Positions 45,780 through 54,961 of a stretch of 64,000 nucleotides of DNA are shown here, piece after piece; positions within the stretch are counted from its first letter, which is position 1; each line of letters opens with the position of its first letter. The position numbers and the translations under genes are program-made. Origin of the DNA: Burkholderiales bacterium. Lineage in GTDB: Bacteria > Pseudomonadota > Gammaproteobacteria > Burkholderiales > Burkholderiaceae_C. Below the pieces are notes generated by a model. It was not told where the DNA came from, did not search any database, and was given only the letters and a program-made list of their open reading frames with translations. The stretch spans positions 1 to 64,000 of the forward strand of contig JAFKGD010000009.1 in NCBI GenBank assembly GCA_017307855.1. The letters are read 5' to 3'.

Positions 45780-46483
45780 CAGGTGCCCCAGCTACCGGCC
45801 GGTACGTAAACGCCGGGGTAGATGTCATAGGCCACCATCCCACCGTTGAGAACCGGCTTTGCCGCGTCTCGGCCGATCAGGTTCGTGACGTACTGGTCAT
45901 AGGCGCGGCCGTCGATCTCGAAGTCAAACCCCTTCATCTGCTTCCAGCGCCAGATAAGCCCGAGGGTCATGGCTTCTTCATCAAGCAGCGTCGTGTCACT
46001 GTCTGCAAGGAACGACGATTGCCCTGTCCCACCAGAACTCTGCGCCCAATTGACGGATACGTATTCAAAGTAGCAGTTCTGCCCGGCAGCGGGGACGGGG
46101 ACAAACTTGATGTCGCCATCCACAATCCGGTACTGGTTCCACGGGCCCTGCATGAACATGGCCTTTTGCTGCTGCCAGATCTGCGGGGCCAAGGGGCCGA
46201 ACACAGGGCGGCGGAGATCGCGATTCCAGATCGTGTCGTTGATGACGAACTTGCACCCCGGTGCGATGGTCGCCATCGAACCCTGAATCTCCGTTGCCAC
46301 GGTGACGAACGACGTCTCGACCGTGAGCGCTTGCCAGTTGGTCCTGGCCGCAAGGGCGATGCCTTCCGCGTTCAGCAGCGCCAGCAACTGCAGCACTTGC
46401 GGGTCAACAGAAGTGGCTACAGCGGTCGGCGAGGAAATCCCCAGACGCAATGCCGCTTGCTGAACGATGGAAAGCGCGCTCAT
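45779..46483 (-). CDS. Probable head-to-tail adaptor (P22 gp4-like)
   Basis: 234 aa. Helical N-terminus (IVQQAALRLGISSPTAVATS) followed by WQALTVETSF and a conserved aromatic end. It precedes the gp10-like gene, the place of tail accessory protein gp4. The assignment rests on order and general similarity. Confidence 0.6.
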   Translation of the reverse strand: MSALSIVQQAALRLGISSPTAVATSVDPQVLQLLALLNAEGIALAARTNWQALTVETSFVTVATEIQGSMATIAPGCKFVINDTIWNRDLRRPVFGPLAPQIWQQQKAMFMQGPWNQYRIVDGDIKFVPVPAAGQNCYFEYVSVNWAQSSGGTGQSSFLADSDTTLLDEEAMTLGLIWRWKQMKGFDFEIDGRAYDQYVTNLIGRDAAKPVLNGGMVAYDIYPGVYVPAGSWGT

Positions 46484-47082
46484 CAGGCCGCCTCGACTTC
46501 CTTGGGCTTGCGTCCACGCTTCGCCGGCTCCTTGAAGCCATCGGCCAGCATGCGCTCCATCTTGGCCTCAAGATCGGAGATCTTCTGGCGCAAAGCCGCG
46601 TTCTCCTGCGCCACGTCGCCCTTCGTCTCCAGCAGCTTCTGGGCCTTGATCTTCAGGCCACGGCCACCCATGCCCATGCGGGAAATGGCTTCTTCGTTCG
46701 CCTCGGCCAGATCCTCGATGCTGAAGATCTTCACGGACTCGGCCTGCGCAATTTCAGCCTTGGTGAAAGCGAGCGATGCACGCAGGGGCGTGCCTTCGGT
46801 GGTCATTTCTTCACCTGCCTTGTACTGCTCGAAAGCGGCCTTGACCTTGGCATGCCACTGCTCATACTCGGCTGCAGCTTGGTCGAATGCGCCGCGCACC
46901 ATGGCTTTTTCTTTCAGCTCGAGCAGCCACTGCTCGGCGTCTTTCACCACCACGTCTTTGCCACCTGCAGGCGTGACATGGGCGAAATAGACGTTCTTGC
47001 GCATGATGTGGCCGTCTTCGTCACGCGTTTCCTTGACTTCGGTTTCGAAGCGGATGTGGGGCATACGAACTTGCTGAAGCAT
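46483..47082 (-). CDS. Conserved phage structural-region protein with C-terminal coiled coil
   Basis: 199 aa. N-terminus MLQQVRMPHIRFET, then a Lys/Glu-rich helix (EQWLLELKEKAMVRGAFD) and a C-terminal coiled coil with ENAALRQKISDLEAKMERM, ending GRKPKE. It is found with the head-tail genes; function unknown. A terminator (47146) lies 64 bases upstream of its start, and AAAGGAAT forms its ribosome site. Confidence 0.6.
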   Translation of the reverse strand: MLQQVRMPHIRFETEVKETRDEDGHIMRKNVYFAHVTPAGGKDVVVKDAEQWLLELKEKAMVRGAFDQAAAEYEQWHAKVKAAFEQYKAGEEMTTEGTPLRASLAFTKAEIAQAESVKIFSIEDLAEANEEAISRMGMGGRGLKIKAQKLLETKGDVAQENAALRQKISDLEAKMERMLADGFKEPAKRGRKPKEVEAA

Positions 47083-47145
47083 GGAATTCCTTTCGAGGTT
47101 GCTCGGTGGGCTCGGAATGAACCCACTGAGAAACCCCCAAAGAAA

Positions 47146-47162
47146 AAGGCCACGAAGGCCTT
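47146..47162 (-). terminator. Hairpin terminator after the 258-aa head gene
   Basis: AAGGCC (47146-47151) pairs with GGCCTT (47157-47162); on the minus strand a T5 tract follows. It lies in the 102-base gap 47083-47184, just past the stop of the gene at 47185. Confidence 0.75.
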
Positions 47163-47184
47163 GTTTCTTGAGGGGTCGGAGCGA

Positions 47185-47961
47185 TCAGGTGATCGCGCCT
47201 TGGGCGAACGGGCGGTTGAACGTCGCCACGTTCCAGTAGCGGGTGCCGTCGTTGTACGTACCCGTCACGGAAGTGGAGCCCGTCGCCGTGGCGTTCTGGG
47301 CCGTCGTCGTGCCGGTTTGCACCATGCCGACCACCGTGCCGTCCACGGAGATGGAGCCCACCACCGTAGAGGCCGGGATGCCCGTCCCAGACAGGGCCAT
47401 ACCGACAAACCAGCCGTCGGAGTTGGTCACGCGCAGGAACGAGGAACCGTTCTGGGTCTGCGTGTTGGCCTTCACCACCGTGGTCGTCGCGGCGATCTGA
47501 ACGCGAGCGTTCAGGATCTGCTTGCCTGCCGCGTTTGCACCAGCCGTGCCCGCCGCAGTGATGCCGAAAGCCGTGTTGGCGGCCACCGACGCACCGGAAA
47601 GCACCGGACCGCGACCGGCAATCTGGAACCACGCGTACTGCACGTAGGCCGCATTGCTCGGCACGTCCGACAGGCTGAACGCAAGGGACTGCCCCAGGTT
47701 CGCCGTGTTGGGCACGGCGTTGTAGGAGTTGTCCGCCTGCAGGGTCGAGATCGCGCCCACACGAACCGCCGTCGAGGTCGGGATCGAAAGCCGGATGGCC
47801 TCGACACCGCCCCAATACGGGTCGATGAATTGAGCGATGGTGCCCACGGGGATCAGCGGCACATAGCCACTGGTGGCGGTGGCGACTTCCACGCCGTTGG
47901 CAAACGAGTTGCTCAGGGCCTGGTTGCCGATGTATGTATTGAGAGAAGCAGCAGCAGTCAT
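47185..47961 (-). CDS. Probable capsid decoration / minor head protein
   Basis: 258 aa. Lacks charged helices and is rich in Ser, Thr, Ala and Gly (GNQALSNSFANGVEVATATS, then VGSISVDGTVVGMVQTGTTT), as in decoration or minor head proteins. It directly follows the major capsid gene (21-base gap) and precedes a terminator. No specific family is recognised. Confidence 0.55.
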   Translation of the reverse strand: MTAAASLNTYIGNQALSNSFANGVEVATATSGYVPLIPVGTIAQFIDPYWGGVEAIRLSIPTSTAVRVGAISTLQADNSYNAVPNTANLGQSLAFSLSDVPSNAAYVQYAWFQIAGRGPVLSGASVAANTAFGITAAGTAGANAAGKQILNARVQIAATTTVVKANTQTQNGSSFLRVTNSDGWFVGMALSGTGIPASTVVGSISVDGTVVGMVQTGTTTAQNATATGSTSVTGTYNDGTRYWNVATFNRPFAQGAIT

Positions 47962-47982
47962 GATTCTTCCTTTCCTCTGCTG

Positions 47983-48966
47983 TTAGGCCTTCATCACGCC
48001 TTGCAGGAAGCGCGCGGAGCACACCAGGTTCCCTTGGAAGAGAACCGGGATCACCACGGCGTCCTGGTTGACGGAGCGCAGTTCGTCCATCATGGTCATG
48101 TTGGCATCGCGGTGCGCCACCATGTCCAGATAGTCGGTGTTGATGAAGTAGGCGTGTTGGCCCGGGATGCCGCCCGACGAGTCGAAGAACACGTCGGCGG
48201 TCTTGTACTTCATCGAAACCATGCCGCCCTGGCCGTTGTCAGCCGGCGCATAGCGCTTGAGGCTGGTCTGCGACTGCTCGTAGAACGAGAAGTAGTCGTC
48301 AGACATGACGATCATGTCGGGCATGTCGGTGCCGCGAGTCAGCTTGATCCACAGGGGAAGCATCAGCGACTCGATGGTCGTCGCGCTCACCGTGATGGAC
48401 GAGCCGCCCTGCAGCGGTGCTGCAGCGGACTGCACGATGTTGGCCCAGAAAGCCCACGATGCCGCATTGATGCCGCCCACCGTGCCAAGGCCCGTATCAG
48501 CGATGATCGCTTGCAGGCCATTGATCTGGTTGGCAGCGGTGCCATCGGAGTAAACGTCCACCGACAGACCATTGGCCATCGAACGCATGGCGTTCTTGAC
48601 CTTGGCTTTGGTGAAGTTCACGATCCGGTCAGCCCCGGCGTTCGTGCGGATTTCCAGACCCGAAGCGGCCACGTTCACCGCGACTTGACGCCACGGGTAT
48701 TCGGCCGCCGACAGCACATCCACGGCGTTGATGTTCAGCACATCGAAGCCGGAATAGCGCTGGTAGGTGGAGTTCGCTTGGTAGTCGAGCGGCTGCACGA
48801 TGGTGAGGCCGCCATCCTCGACACGGGTGCGACCCTTTTCCGTCAGGCGACGGAACAGAGCGTTGTGACGGGAAACGTTGTCCGCAACCTCTTTCGAGTG
48901 ATTGCGGTAGGTGGTCGAGGCAAGCTCGGACCACGCAGTGATGATGCTGGTGCCCGGAGAGGCCAT
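47983..48966 (-). CDS. Major capsid protein
   Basis: 327 aa. A full-length HK97-like coat protein by general pattern: a short N-terminal arm (no long scaffold domain), then AEYPWRQVAVNVAASGLEIR, DMPDMIVMSDDYFSFYEQSQ and the C-terminal VIPVLFQGNLVCSARFLQG. Similar proteins are found in BPP-1/Bcep-like podoviruses. A separate scaffold gene lies just upstream. High expression is suggested by its place between scaffold and terminator. Confidence 0.82.
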   Translation of the reverse strand: MASPGTSIITAWSELASTTYRNHSKEVADNVSRHNALFRRLTEKGRTRVEDGGLTIVQPLDYQANSTYQRYSGFDVLNINAVDVLSAAEYPWRQVAVNVAASGLEIRTNAGADRIVNFTKAKVKNAMRSMANGLSVDVYSDGTAANQINGLQAIIADTGLGTVGGINAASWAFWANIVQSAAAPLQGGSSITVSATTIESLMLPLWIKLTRGTDMPDMIVMSDDYFSFYEQSQTSLKRYAPADNGQGGMVSMKYKTADVFFDSSGGIPGQHAYFINTDYLDMVAHRDANMTMMDELRSVNQDAVVIPVLFQGNLVCSARFLQGVMKA

Positions 48967-48980
48967 TTTTCAGGTTCCTT

Positions 48981-50003
48981 TTAAGATCGAATGAGCCCGA
49001 GCCTTTCGGCTTCTGCTCGAATGGATTCGTCCATGGTTTGTTTGGCACCTGCTGCACTCACGACACCCCGTGAGGGGACGTTCACAGCAGCCGCCTTACG
49101 CGCCTGGTCGGCTTTCCGCTGAGCTTCCTTGCGTGCCGCTTCCTGCTGTTGAGCAAGGAGGGTTGCGCGGGTCTGCGGGTTCGCATAGACCGCTTGGTCG
49201 TATGCGTCTTGGAGGTCCTTGGCTGCCCCGGCTTGTAGAAGCGCGGACATGTGGGCACGAACAACCTCGAAATGCTCGTGCCCCGGCTCAGCAGCGAATC
49301 GCTCAATCTCGGTGTTGACCGCTTGACTCGATTGCTGCTCGCGTGCCTGTTTTGCTTCACGCAGCTCGTTCTCCAAGTCGTACATGCGCTGTTGGAGCGC
49401 TGCTGCGTTGGGGTCGAACTCTTGCGTGAGGTCAATTCCATAGTCCCTCGCAAGCGCCATGAACCGCTGTGCTTTCACAGCAGGGGGTGCAGTGCGAAGG
49501 AGGTTGTCAATCTTCAGCAGTTCGGCAATCGCCACGTCGGGCGTGACGCCAAACTTGTTGATCGTCTCCATGTACGGAGCGACCACGGATTCAAACTTGC
49601 GGCCTAGCTCGGCCTTGGCCTTGTAGCCTTCCAGCCCCTTGTGCATGTCGCCCTCACGGCGCAGAACCTCATCCTTCACCGCAGCTGGCAGCGCCTCGAA
49701 CAAAGCCGCGGCCTCTTTCTTCCACGAAGACGGGGCCTTGCTCGTCGGCTCTTGGGGCTGGTCCTGGGTGCCTGGCTCTTCGGTCGTCACCTCAGGCTTC
49801 GGCGCCGCGGTGATCGCGGGCTTTTCCTCGCCGCCCTGCTCTTGCGTCTCTGGAGCCGGTTCACGCTTGGCGAACTTGCCCGTGTGATCCCTTGCAACCG
49901 TCTCCGCAGGCTCCTGCAGGTTCTGCGAAATGTCCTTCCACGCATCAGCAATCGTGCTGTCCATGGAAGTGGTTTGGTTTTCCTGAGTTGTCAGGTCGTC
50001 CAT
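48981..50003 (-). CDS. Capsid scaffolding protein
   Basis: 340 aa. A disordered, Glu/Pro/Thr-rich first third (EPAPETQEQGGEEKPAI) is followed by an Ala/Glu/Gln coiled coil (QQRMYDLENELREAKQAREQ) and a basic C-terminus (AQRKADQARKAA). This is the usual composition of scaffolds. Precedes the coat gene by 14 bases, the standard order. Confidence 0.75.
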   Translation of the reverse strand: MDDLTTQENQTTSMDSTIADAWKDISQNLQEPAETVARDHTGKFAKREPAPETQEQGGEEKPAITAAPKPEVTTEEPGTQDQPQEPTSKAPSSWKKEAAALFEALPAAVKDEVLRREGDMHKGLEGYKAKAELGRKFESVVAPYMETINKFGVTPDVAIAELLKIDNLLRTAPPAVKAQRFMALARDYGIDLTQEFDPNAAALQQRMYDLENELREAKQAREQQSSQAVNTEIERFAAEPGHEHFEVVRAHMSALLQAGAAKDLQDAYDQAVYANPQTRATLLAQQQEAARKEAQRKADQARKAAAVNVPSRGVVSAAGAKQTMDESIRAEAERLGLIRS

Positions 50004-50018
50004 TGAGGCTCCAGAAAT

Positions 50019-50042
50019 GAAAAAACCGCCTCAAGGGCGGTT
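50019..50042 (-). terminator. Hairpin terminator upstream of the scaffold gene
   Basis: AACCGCC (50024-50030) pairs with GGCGGTT (50036-50042) with a 5-base loop; minus-strand transcripts then meet a T6 run. It separates the 128-aa gene (50065) from the scaffold gene. Confidence 0.8.
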
Positions 50043-50064
50043 CGGGGTTGCAGAACTTGTGCGG

Positions 50065-50451
50065 TCAGCTCAAGGCTTGACGTGTCGATTCAGGCGCCGT
50101 CTGCCACGCCTCAACGGCGATCTTCTCGGCCAGCTTGTCAAGGTCGGCGTCCATCTTATGTTCGCGGACTGCCGCCTCCTTCTTCTCCTGCTCCAGCCCC
50201 TCCCAAGGACGGCAGTTGTTGCGGGCCAGATCATCCCGACGCTGCGAAGGCGTATCGATCCACTTCCCGGTCACGGGTGACTGGTACGAGGGCATGACGT
50301 ACACCGCCGCAGAACGCTGCGGGACGGCGTGCATCATGATTTTTTGCGCCCAGCCCTGCTCGGGATCGTCGTAGTAGCGGCCATTGATCTCCAGCCAGCG
50401 CATCTTGTCCTGCTCTGTGAATCCCAAGCGCTTTTCAAGCTCACTCAGCAC
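50065..50451 (-). CDS. Small conserved phage protein after the portal
   Basis: 128 aa. Charged and helical; LGFTEQDKMRWLEINGRYYDDPE and MPSYQSPVTGKWIDTPSQRRDDL stand out, the second with a possible metal- or nucleic-acid-binding CRPWEGL end. Overlaps the portal gene by 11 bases. No function known. Confidence 0.6.
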   Translation of the reverse strand: MLSELEKRLGFTEQDKMRWLEINGRYYDDPEQGWAQKIMMHAVPQRSAAVYVMPSYQSPVTGKWIDTPSQRRDDLARNNCRPWEGLEQEKKEAAVREHKMDADLDKLAEKIAVEAWQTAPESTRQALS

Positions 50452-52585
50452 TGGTCGGCTCCGGCTTGTTGGCGGCTGCGATCTCGGCGCTCGCGACCTT
50501 GCCTTCGTTGTTGACGTGGGCCACCTCGATGGCGGTGTCCTTCTTGATCTGCGCCAGGATCACCTGAAGCTGCCTGTCCTGATCGGCCTTGTACGCTTCC
50601 AACTGACGTGTGAACACAACTTCCTGCTGGGCCTTCACAAGCTCACCCTGCATGCGTTCGCGCTCGATCTGCGCATCGCTCTGGGCTCGCTGCATTTCCA
50701 GTTGCTGCGAGTGCGCCAATGCCGCCTGATCCATCTGCTTCTTGTGCTCCAGCGCTTGCTGGTCTAGTTGTTGCTTGGCCTGAAGCTTTGCCTGCTCCGC
50801 TTGGGCTTGTGCAGCGCCCGGATCGGGCGGCGGCGTCGGTTCTTTCATCTGCTCGAGCGCATCCTCGACCGCAGTCCCGAGCTTGGAGCGCCGGACGATG
50901 GCCAGCATCACTTCCTTGACCGCATCCACCGGCATGGCACCAGACATCACAGCAGGCGCAGCGCCCTGAATCCACTGCGTCACGCCCTGCAGAACCTGCT
51001 GCAGCCCCTGCATGTCGTCCTGAATCGTCGCGGCGATCATTGAATCGGTTTCGACATCAACCTTGAACGTGCGCGTTGCATCGTCACGCAACACTTCCAT
51101 CACCTGATCCATGAAGACAGCCGGCTGAGGCGGGGGCTGCTGGCCCTGCAACTGAGCCATCATGGCCTGCTGCTGGTATTCGGCCTGCGTCGGCAGGCTC
51201 AATCCCGACATCTTGCGCAGCGTTTCAGGCTGGAAGCGCTCGGCGATGATCTCCGACATGATGCGGATGATGTCCCGCACATACCGGACCACCTCGCGCT
51301 GCAGATTTCCTACCCGCTGGCCGCCCCACTGCGATTTGAGCTGCTGGGCTCCAAGCGTTTCGTTCGGATCGCTCACCCCGCGCATCACGTCGCCGATGCC
51401 CGAGATCTCGTAGATCACCTGTTTCGTGGCTTCACGCTGCTGGTACAGGATCTGGAGGGCCTTTGCAGCGCTCTCCATCGGCATCATCCAGATGGCCTTC
51501 TCCAGGCCCCCCATCTGCGCCCACTTGGCCGCCTCTTGCGCCGGGACGAGATCGTTGTCATCGGCCCGCATCAACTCGGCCAGCTCGCCGAGCGTCGAGT
51601 CATAGATGCCGCGCACCTTCAGCGCATCGATGATCTTGTTGATGCGCGTAGAAATGCGGTTCAGTTCCTCGGCCTGCTCCTTGTACTGCTCATACAGAGC
51701 AACAGGGTCGAGGCAGGAACTGTCCTGAATCGCGTACAGCGGTCGGGGGATGGGGAAAAACTCGCCCAGCCCCAGCGGGTCGTCCATCTCCTGCAAAGGT
51801 TCGTCCTTGTAGGACTTCGCGATGAAATAGACCTTGCGCTCTTCCTTGTCCCAGATCTCCCAGACCTCAGCAGTCTGGAACAGCGGAGCGAGATCCTCTT
51901 CCTTCTTCAGTTCGTCGTCCGCAGGCTCGTCCAGCGTGACTTTCTCGAACTTGTCGCCGAACTTGCGCACGCCGTCGGCGCGATTGAAGCGGTGGCGGAA
52001 TGCGATCCAGGACACCTCGCCCCATGTCTTGCCCGGACCGTGGCGGAAATCGTCCCATTGGACGTGCTCAACCACGCACTGCTCCCACGCGAGTTCTTCC
52101 TGATCGCCCTCCATCGACTCATGGGCGGGGTCTTCGTCGGCCTCATCTGGAACGGGCGTGCCCACCTGGACGAGGCTGGGGACGTAGCGCACCCGGCCAA
52201 TTCCCCGGCCAGGCAAAAGCATGTCCAACACATCCTGCTTGATGTTGTGGACGAAAGGCTCCGTGTCCGTCTGGAACGCCAGGCACCGCTCCAGATACTG
52301 CGAGGCCCATTTGCCCACAAGATCGGCGTCCTTGAAGCGACGGCGCACGTTGGGAACGGGCGGGCTGTTGAAGACCGCGGGCGCGAGCGTTTCAGTGTTG
52401 GACCACAGGATGTTGAAGCTGTTTTTCCTGCGCCCCTTCCCCCGGTACTGGTCCCACACTTTCTTGCCGACCTGACGGAAATCCTTGTCCCGCTTCTCGG
52501 CAAGGGACAATTCCATCAGCCAGCGGCGGACCAGACCCTTCTTGCCGGGCCCGAAATCCTGCTCGCGCTCGTAAGTCTCGGCCAT
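50441..52585 (-). CDS. Portal protein
   Basis: 714 aa, as expected for podovirus portals with a barrel. Segments: the N-terminal wing (RRWLMELSLAEKRDKDFRQV), the stem region (FNILWSNTETLAPAVFN), IISTRINKIIDALK-like ISTRINKIIDALKV, and QVIYEISGIGDVMRG. Residues from about 560 on form an extremely long Gln/Lys coiled coil (QAEQAKLQAKQQLDQQALEH). The portal ring is the gate for DNA packaging. One-base overlap with the gene at 52585. Confidence 0.88.
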   Translation of the reverse strand: MAETYEREQDFGPGKKGLVRRWLMELSLAEKRDKDFRQVGKKVWDQYRGKGRRKNSFNILWSNTETLAPAVFNSPPVPNVRRRFKDADLVGKWASQYLERCLAFQTDTEPFVHNIKQDVLDMLLPGRGIGRVRYVPSLVQVGTPVPDEADEDPAHESMEGDQEELAWEQCVVEHVQWDDFRHGPGKTWGEVSWIAFRHRFNRADGVRKFGDKFEKVTLDEPADDELKKEEDLAPLFQTAEVWEIWDKEERKVYFIAKSYKDEPLQEMDDPLGLGEFFPIPRPLYAIQDSSCLDPVALYEQYKEQAEELNRISTRINKIIDALKVRGIYDSTLGELAELMRADDNDLVPAQEAAKWAQMGGLEKAIWMMPMESAAKALQILYQQREATKQVIYEISGIGDVMRGVSDPNETLGAQQLKSQWGGQRVGNLQREVVRYVRDIIRIMSEIIAERFQPETLRKMSGLSLPTQAEYQQQAMMAQLQGQQPPPQPAVFMDQVMEVLRDDATRTFKVDVETDSMIAATIQDDMQGLQQVLQGVTQWIQGAAPAVMSGAMPVDAVKEVMLAIVRRSKLGTAVEDALEQMKEPTPPPDPGAAQAQAEQAKLQAKQQLDQQALEHKKQMDQAALAHSQQLEMQRAQSDAQIERERMQGELVKAQQEVVFTRQLEAYKADQDRQLQVILAQIKKDTAIEVAHVNNEGKVASAEIAAANKPEPTSAE

Positions 52586-52827
52586 CAGTACAGAGCCGTG
52601 ATGAGTGTGGCCGTGCTGGCCGCCATGACGCGCCCGTTGTTCCCGAGGTCAATCGGGAACAACGCACCAATCGGCACAGCGTTGAGCGTGAAGGTCGTCG
52701 CCCCGCCGTCGGCAGACAGGACAAGGTTGCCCGACCCGCCTACATACAGGGCGCGGCACGAAACGGCCGTCGTATCGCTCGGGGTGACAGGATCGCCGTC
52801 GCTGTAGGTCGCAAAGTTCAGTTGCAT
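52585..52827 (-). CDS. 80-aa spike-like protein (GTA RCAP_rcc01079-like pattern)
   Basis: 80 aa. A compact beta protein with SDTTAVSCRALYVGGSGNLVLSADGG, a valine/threonine core, and a C-terminal TATLITALY. This DTT...ARALYVG...G-V-A-GG...P-G...LP-V...A..TA-.I-ALY layout matches the spike base family described from gene transfer agents. It is placed between large terminase and portal. Unusually small for a structural gene of this region. Confidence 0.6.
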   Translation of the reverse strand: MQLNFATYSDGDPVTPSDTTAVSCRALYVGGSGNLVLSADGGATTFTLNAVPIGALFPIDLGNNGRVMAASTATLITALY

Positions 52828-52829
52828 GG

Positions 52830-54158
52830 CTACTCCGTCTCCAGACGCTTTCTGCGCTGGCGTTTGATCAGGTCGTTGATGGAGACTTGCGTCTCGAATT
52901 TGGCCGGTTGATCGGCCTTCTTGGGCTGGGCTTCGCGCCAAGCAATCGCCATTTCACGGAAGGCGTCAGCCGGATGGCTCGTCCAGTCGTGCAGGGGCTT
53001 GTCCCGAAAAATCTTCTTGTCGTCGTCCCACTCGCGGCGATAAAGCTTCAGTGCTTCTATCCCTTCGTGGCATTTCTTGCGGTCGATCCAGACGCGCGGC
53101 ATCATCATCCGGGCCGCCTGAATGCCATCCTGCACGCTCAGCATCGGAACGATCAGGCTCGTGTAGCCAAAACTCTCAAACTGCTCCTGCGTGCTCTTCC
53201 CGCCAGATGCGAAGGTCTTTGCCGCAGCGTCATGCGGGAGCCAGAGGTAGGGTAACTTGCCCAGCTTCGCGTAGTTGTAGCCGCGAGCGTTGAGCATCTT
53301 TGCGTAGTACTCGACACCTTCTCCATTGGCCGCGAAGTAGTCGATAACCCGCACCTCACCGCGCACCATCTGCCAGAACCAGACGGCTGTATCGTCCGAG
53401 TAGCCGATGTCCCAAGCAGTGAAAACAGGCAAGCCTGGGTCGTAGGGGACATCCGTGATGCGCCCTTCTTCCTCAGCCTTGGCAATGTCCTTGGCGTAGT
53501 ACGCGCCAGCAACAGCCGCCTCGAACGAGCACTCGAATTCCTGCTCGTACTGGTCGTCCGTCATCCCTCGCCGGGCGTCTTCCAGTTCAACCGGGTCAAT
53601 CAGGCCCGAAGCACTCGCCCGCAGCCGAAGCTTGAACCACGCGGGATTGTCCTGCGCACCCTGCCACGCCGTGTAGAACTCGTTATGCCCCTTCGGGGTC
53701 CCGATGAACACGGCCCAACCCTTCCGGTCAGCGAGCATAGGCCGCACAATCTCGCCCCACACGCTTGAGCGCATGTCCGCGAACTCATCGAGGATCACGC
53801 CATCAAGGTAGAGCCCGCGCAACCGGTCGGGGTTGTCCGCCCCATACAGCCGGATCCGCGCACCGTTGGGCAAATCCGCCCGCAACTCTGACTCGTTGTA
53901 CTGAACACCAGGGATGTCCGCCGTCAACTGCTTGACGTACATCCAGGCGATGTCCTTGGCCTGGTTGTATTGGGGCGCCACATAAGCGTATCGAGCGTCT
54001 GACTTCTTGGTGAACAACGCCGACAGGACCAACTCAGCAACACAGGCGACCGTCTTACCCGCCCGGCGATGGCAAACCAGAATCGCCCACCGTTCAGCGC
54101 GGTTGTGGAAATCAATAAACGGCTGGCGAGGTGCGTATCCGTTGATCCCGCGCGTCAT
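52830..54158 (-). CDS. terL: Terminase large subunit
   Basis: 442 aa. ATPase domain: Walker A-like CHRRAGKT (29-36), Walker B VILDEFAD (121-128), motif III GTPKG. Nuclease domain: Asp250 (TAWDIGYSDDTA) and the C-terminal DWTSHPADAFR. The motor packages concatemeric DNA into heads. Follows the small subunit by a 4-base overlap. Related to the P22/phiKMV-distant podovirus group by general sequence. Confidence 0.9.
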   Translation of the reverse strand: MTRGINGYAPRQPFIDFHNRAERWAILVCHRRAGKTVACVAELVLSALFTKKSDARYAYVAPQYNQAKDIAWMYVKQLTADIPGVQYNESELRADLPNGARIRLYGADNPDRLRGLYLDGVILDEFADMRSSVWGEIVRPMLADRKGWAVFIGTPKGHNEFYTAWQGAQDNPAWFKLRLRASASGLIDPVELEDARRGMTDDQYEQEFECSFEAAVAGAYYAKDIAKAEEEGRITDVPYDPGLPVFTAWDIGYSDDTAVWFWQMVRGEVRVIDYFAANGEGVEYYAKMLNARGYNYAKLGKLPYLWLPHDAAAKTFASGGKSTQEQFESFGYTSLIVPMLSVQDGIQAARMMMPRVWIDRKKCHEGIEALKLYRREWDDDKKIFRDKPLHDWTSHPADAFREMAIAWREAQPKKADQPAKFETQVSINDLIKRQRRKRLETE

Positions 54159-54517
54159 TTATTCCGTTGCTCGATAGCCTGTTGGAGCCACGGGGCAGAA
54201 ACCTCAAACTTCATCGCGCCGCCGTTTTCGCCAACGTGCTCAGTCCGAGCCAGCTTGGGTGCAGCAAACTCAGCCAGCTTCGCCAGTAGATCCAGCGCCT
54301 TCTCTGGGGCCGGCGCAACGGCCTTTACGCCCCCACTCTCAGGGATGCCCTCAGCAACTTGCTTGAGCCAGATGGCGACGTTGCCCCGGTTCTCGTCCAA
54401 AAGGGCTTGCACGGTAGCCCTGAACTCAACCGTGGCCTTGTTTGGCGTACCAGGGGGGCGACCGGGGCCCGGTTTCTTCCCTTTTTTAAATTCTGTAGCC
54501 GCGCCCATGATCACCAT
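54155..54517 (-). CDS. Terminase small subunit
   Basis: 120 aa. Basic N-terminus GKKPGPGRPPGTPNKATVEFR, typical of small terminases with a DNA-binding start, followed by helical LDLLAKLAEFAAPKLA. Overlaps terL by ATGA. The start may be the internal ATG at 54508; neither has a strong ribosome site. Confidence 0.72.
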   Translation of the reverse strand: MVIMGAATEFKKGKKPGPGRPPGTPNKATVEFRATVQALLDENRGNVAIWLKQVAEGIPESGGVKAVAPAPEKALDLLAKLAEFAAPKLARTEHVGENGGAMKFEVSAPWLQQAIEQRNK

Positions 54518-54566
54518 TTGCCGTAGTGGGGTTGCCCATTACCAGCTCCTTGCGTTGAAAGTGGGG

Positions 54567-54785
54567 TCAGCTCACCCCGAGAGCCGCACGAATGGCGGTG
54601 TTCTTTTGAGCGTCACTGTTGGCGGTGACCACATCGACCCAGCGGCCACGCCCGCGGCCCGTGACCTGGCCCACGACGAAGTACGAGCTGGTCAGGCCAT
54701 CAGGCGTATCGACTCGGCGCTCGATCTGGATGCCTGCACCCGTTGCATCCGGGTCGAGCAGGGCTTGGAGTGCTGGATCAGGCAT
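54567..54785 (-). CDS. Small phage protein
   Basis: 72 aa: IERRVDTPDGLTSSYFVVGQ and RGRWVDVVTANSD suggest a small beta domain. Located between the terminase genes and a terminator that follows the tRNAs. Function unknown. Confidence 0.55.
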   Translation of the reverse strand: MPDPALQALLDPDATGAGIQIERRVDTPDGLTSSYFVVGQVTGRGRGRWVDVVTANSDAQKNTAIRAALGVS

Positions 54786-54802
54786 GGCTGTCCTTTGAAA
54801 TG

Positions 54803-54834
54803 AAAAAGCCCGCTCAGTGCGAACACTGGCGGGC
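54803..54834 (-). terminator. Strong hairpin terminator downstream of the phage tRNAs
   Basis: GCCCGCTCAGTG (54808-54819) pairs, with one bulge, with CACTGGCGGGC (up to 54834); the minus strand then runs into a T5 tract. It would stop tRNA transcripts and anything from the early region. Confidence 0.85.
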
Positions 54835-54879
54835 AAGAGGCTTCGGCAACTGCTTGCGTTCAGCCTTGGAGGAGACAAG

Positions 54880-54955
54880 TGGAGCGTCCCGAGGGAATCG
54901 AACCCTGCTCAGCGAGGCTTGGAAGGCCTGCGACACGTCCCGCGTGCTGGAACGC
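54880..54955 (-). tRNA. Divergent tRNA-Gly (TCC) gene
   Basis: A 76-base cloverleaf: acceptor GCGTTCC/GGGACGC with T as discriminator and encoded CCA; anticodon loop CTTCCAA (anticodon 54921-54923); T loop TTCGATT. Odd points: C-C mismatches at the base of the anticodon and T stems, A for the usual U8, C for G10, and a short D loop. The 3' half matches tRNA-Gly(TCC) well. A decayed or specialised phage tRNA. Confidence 0.65.
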
Positions 54956-54961
54956 TTGAAT

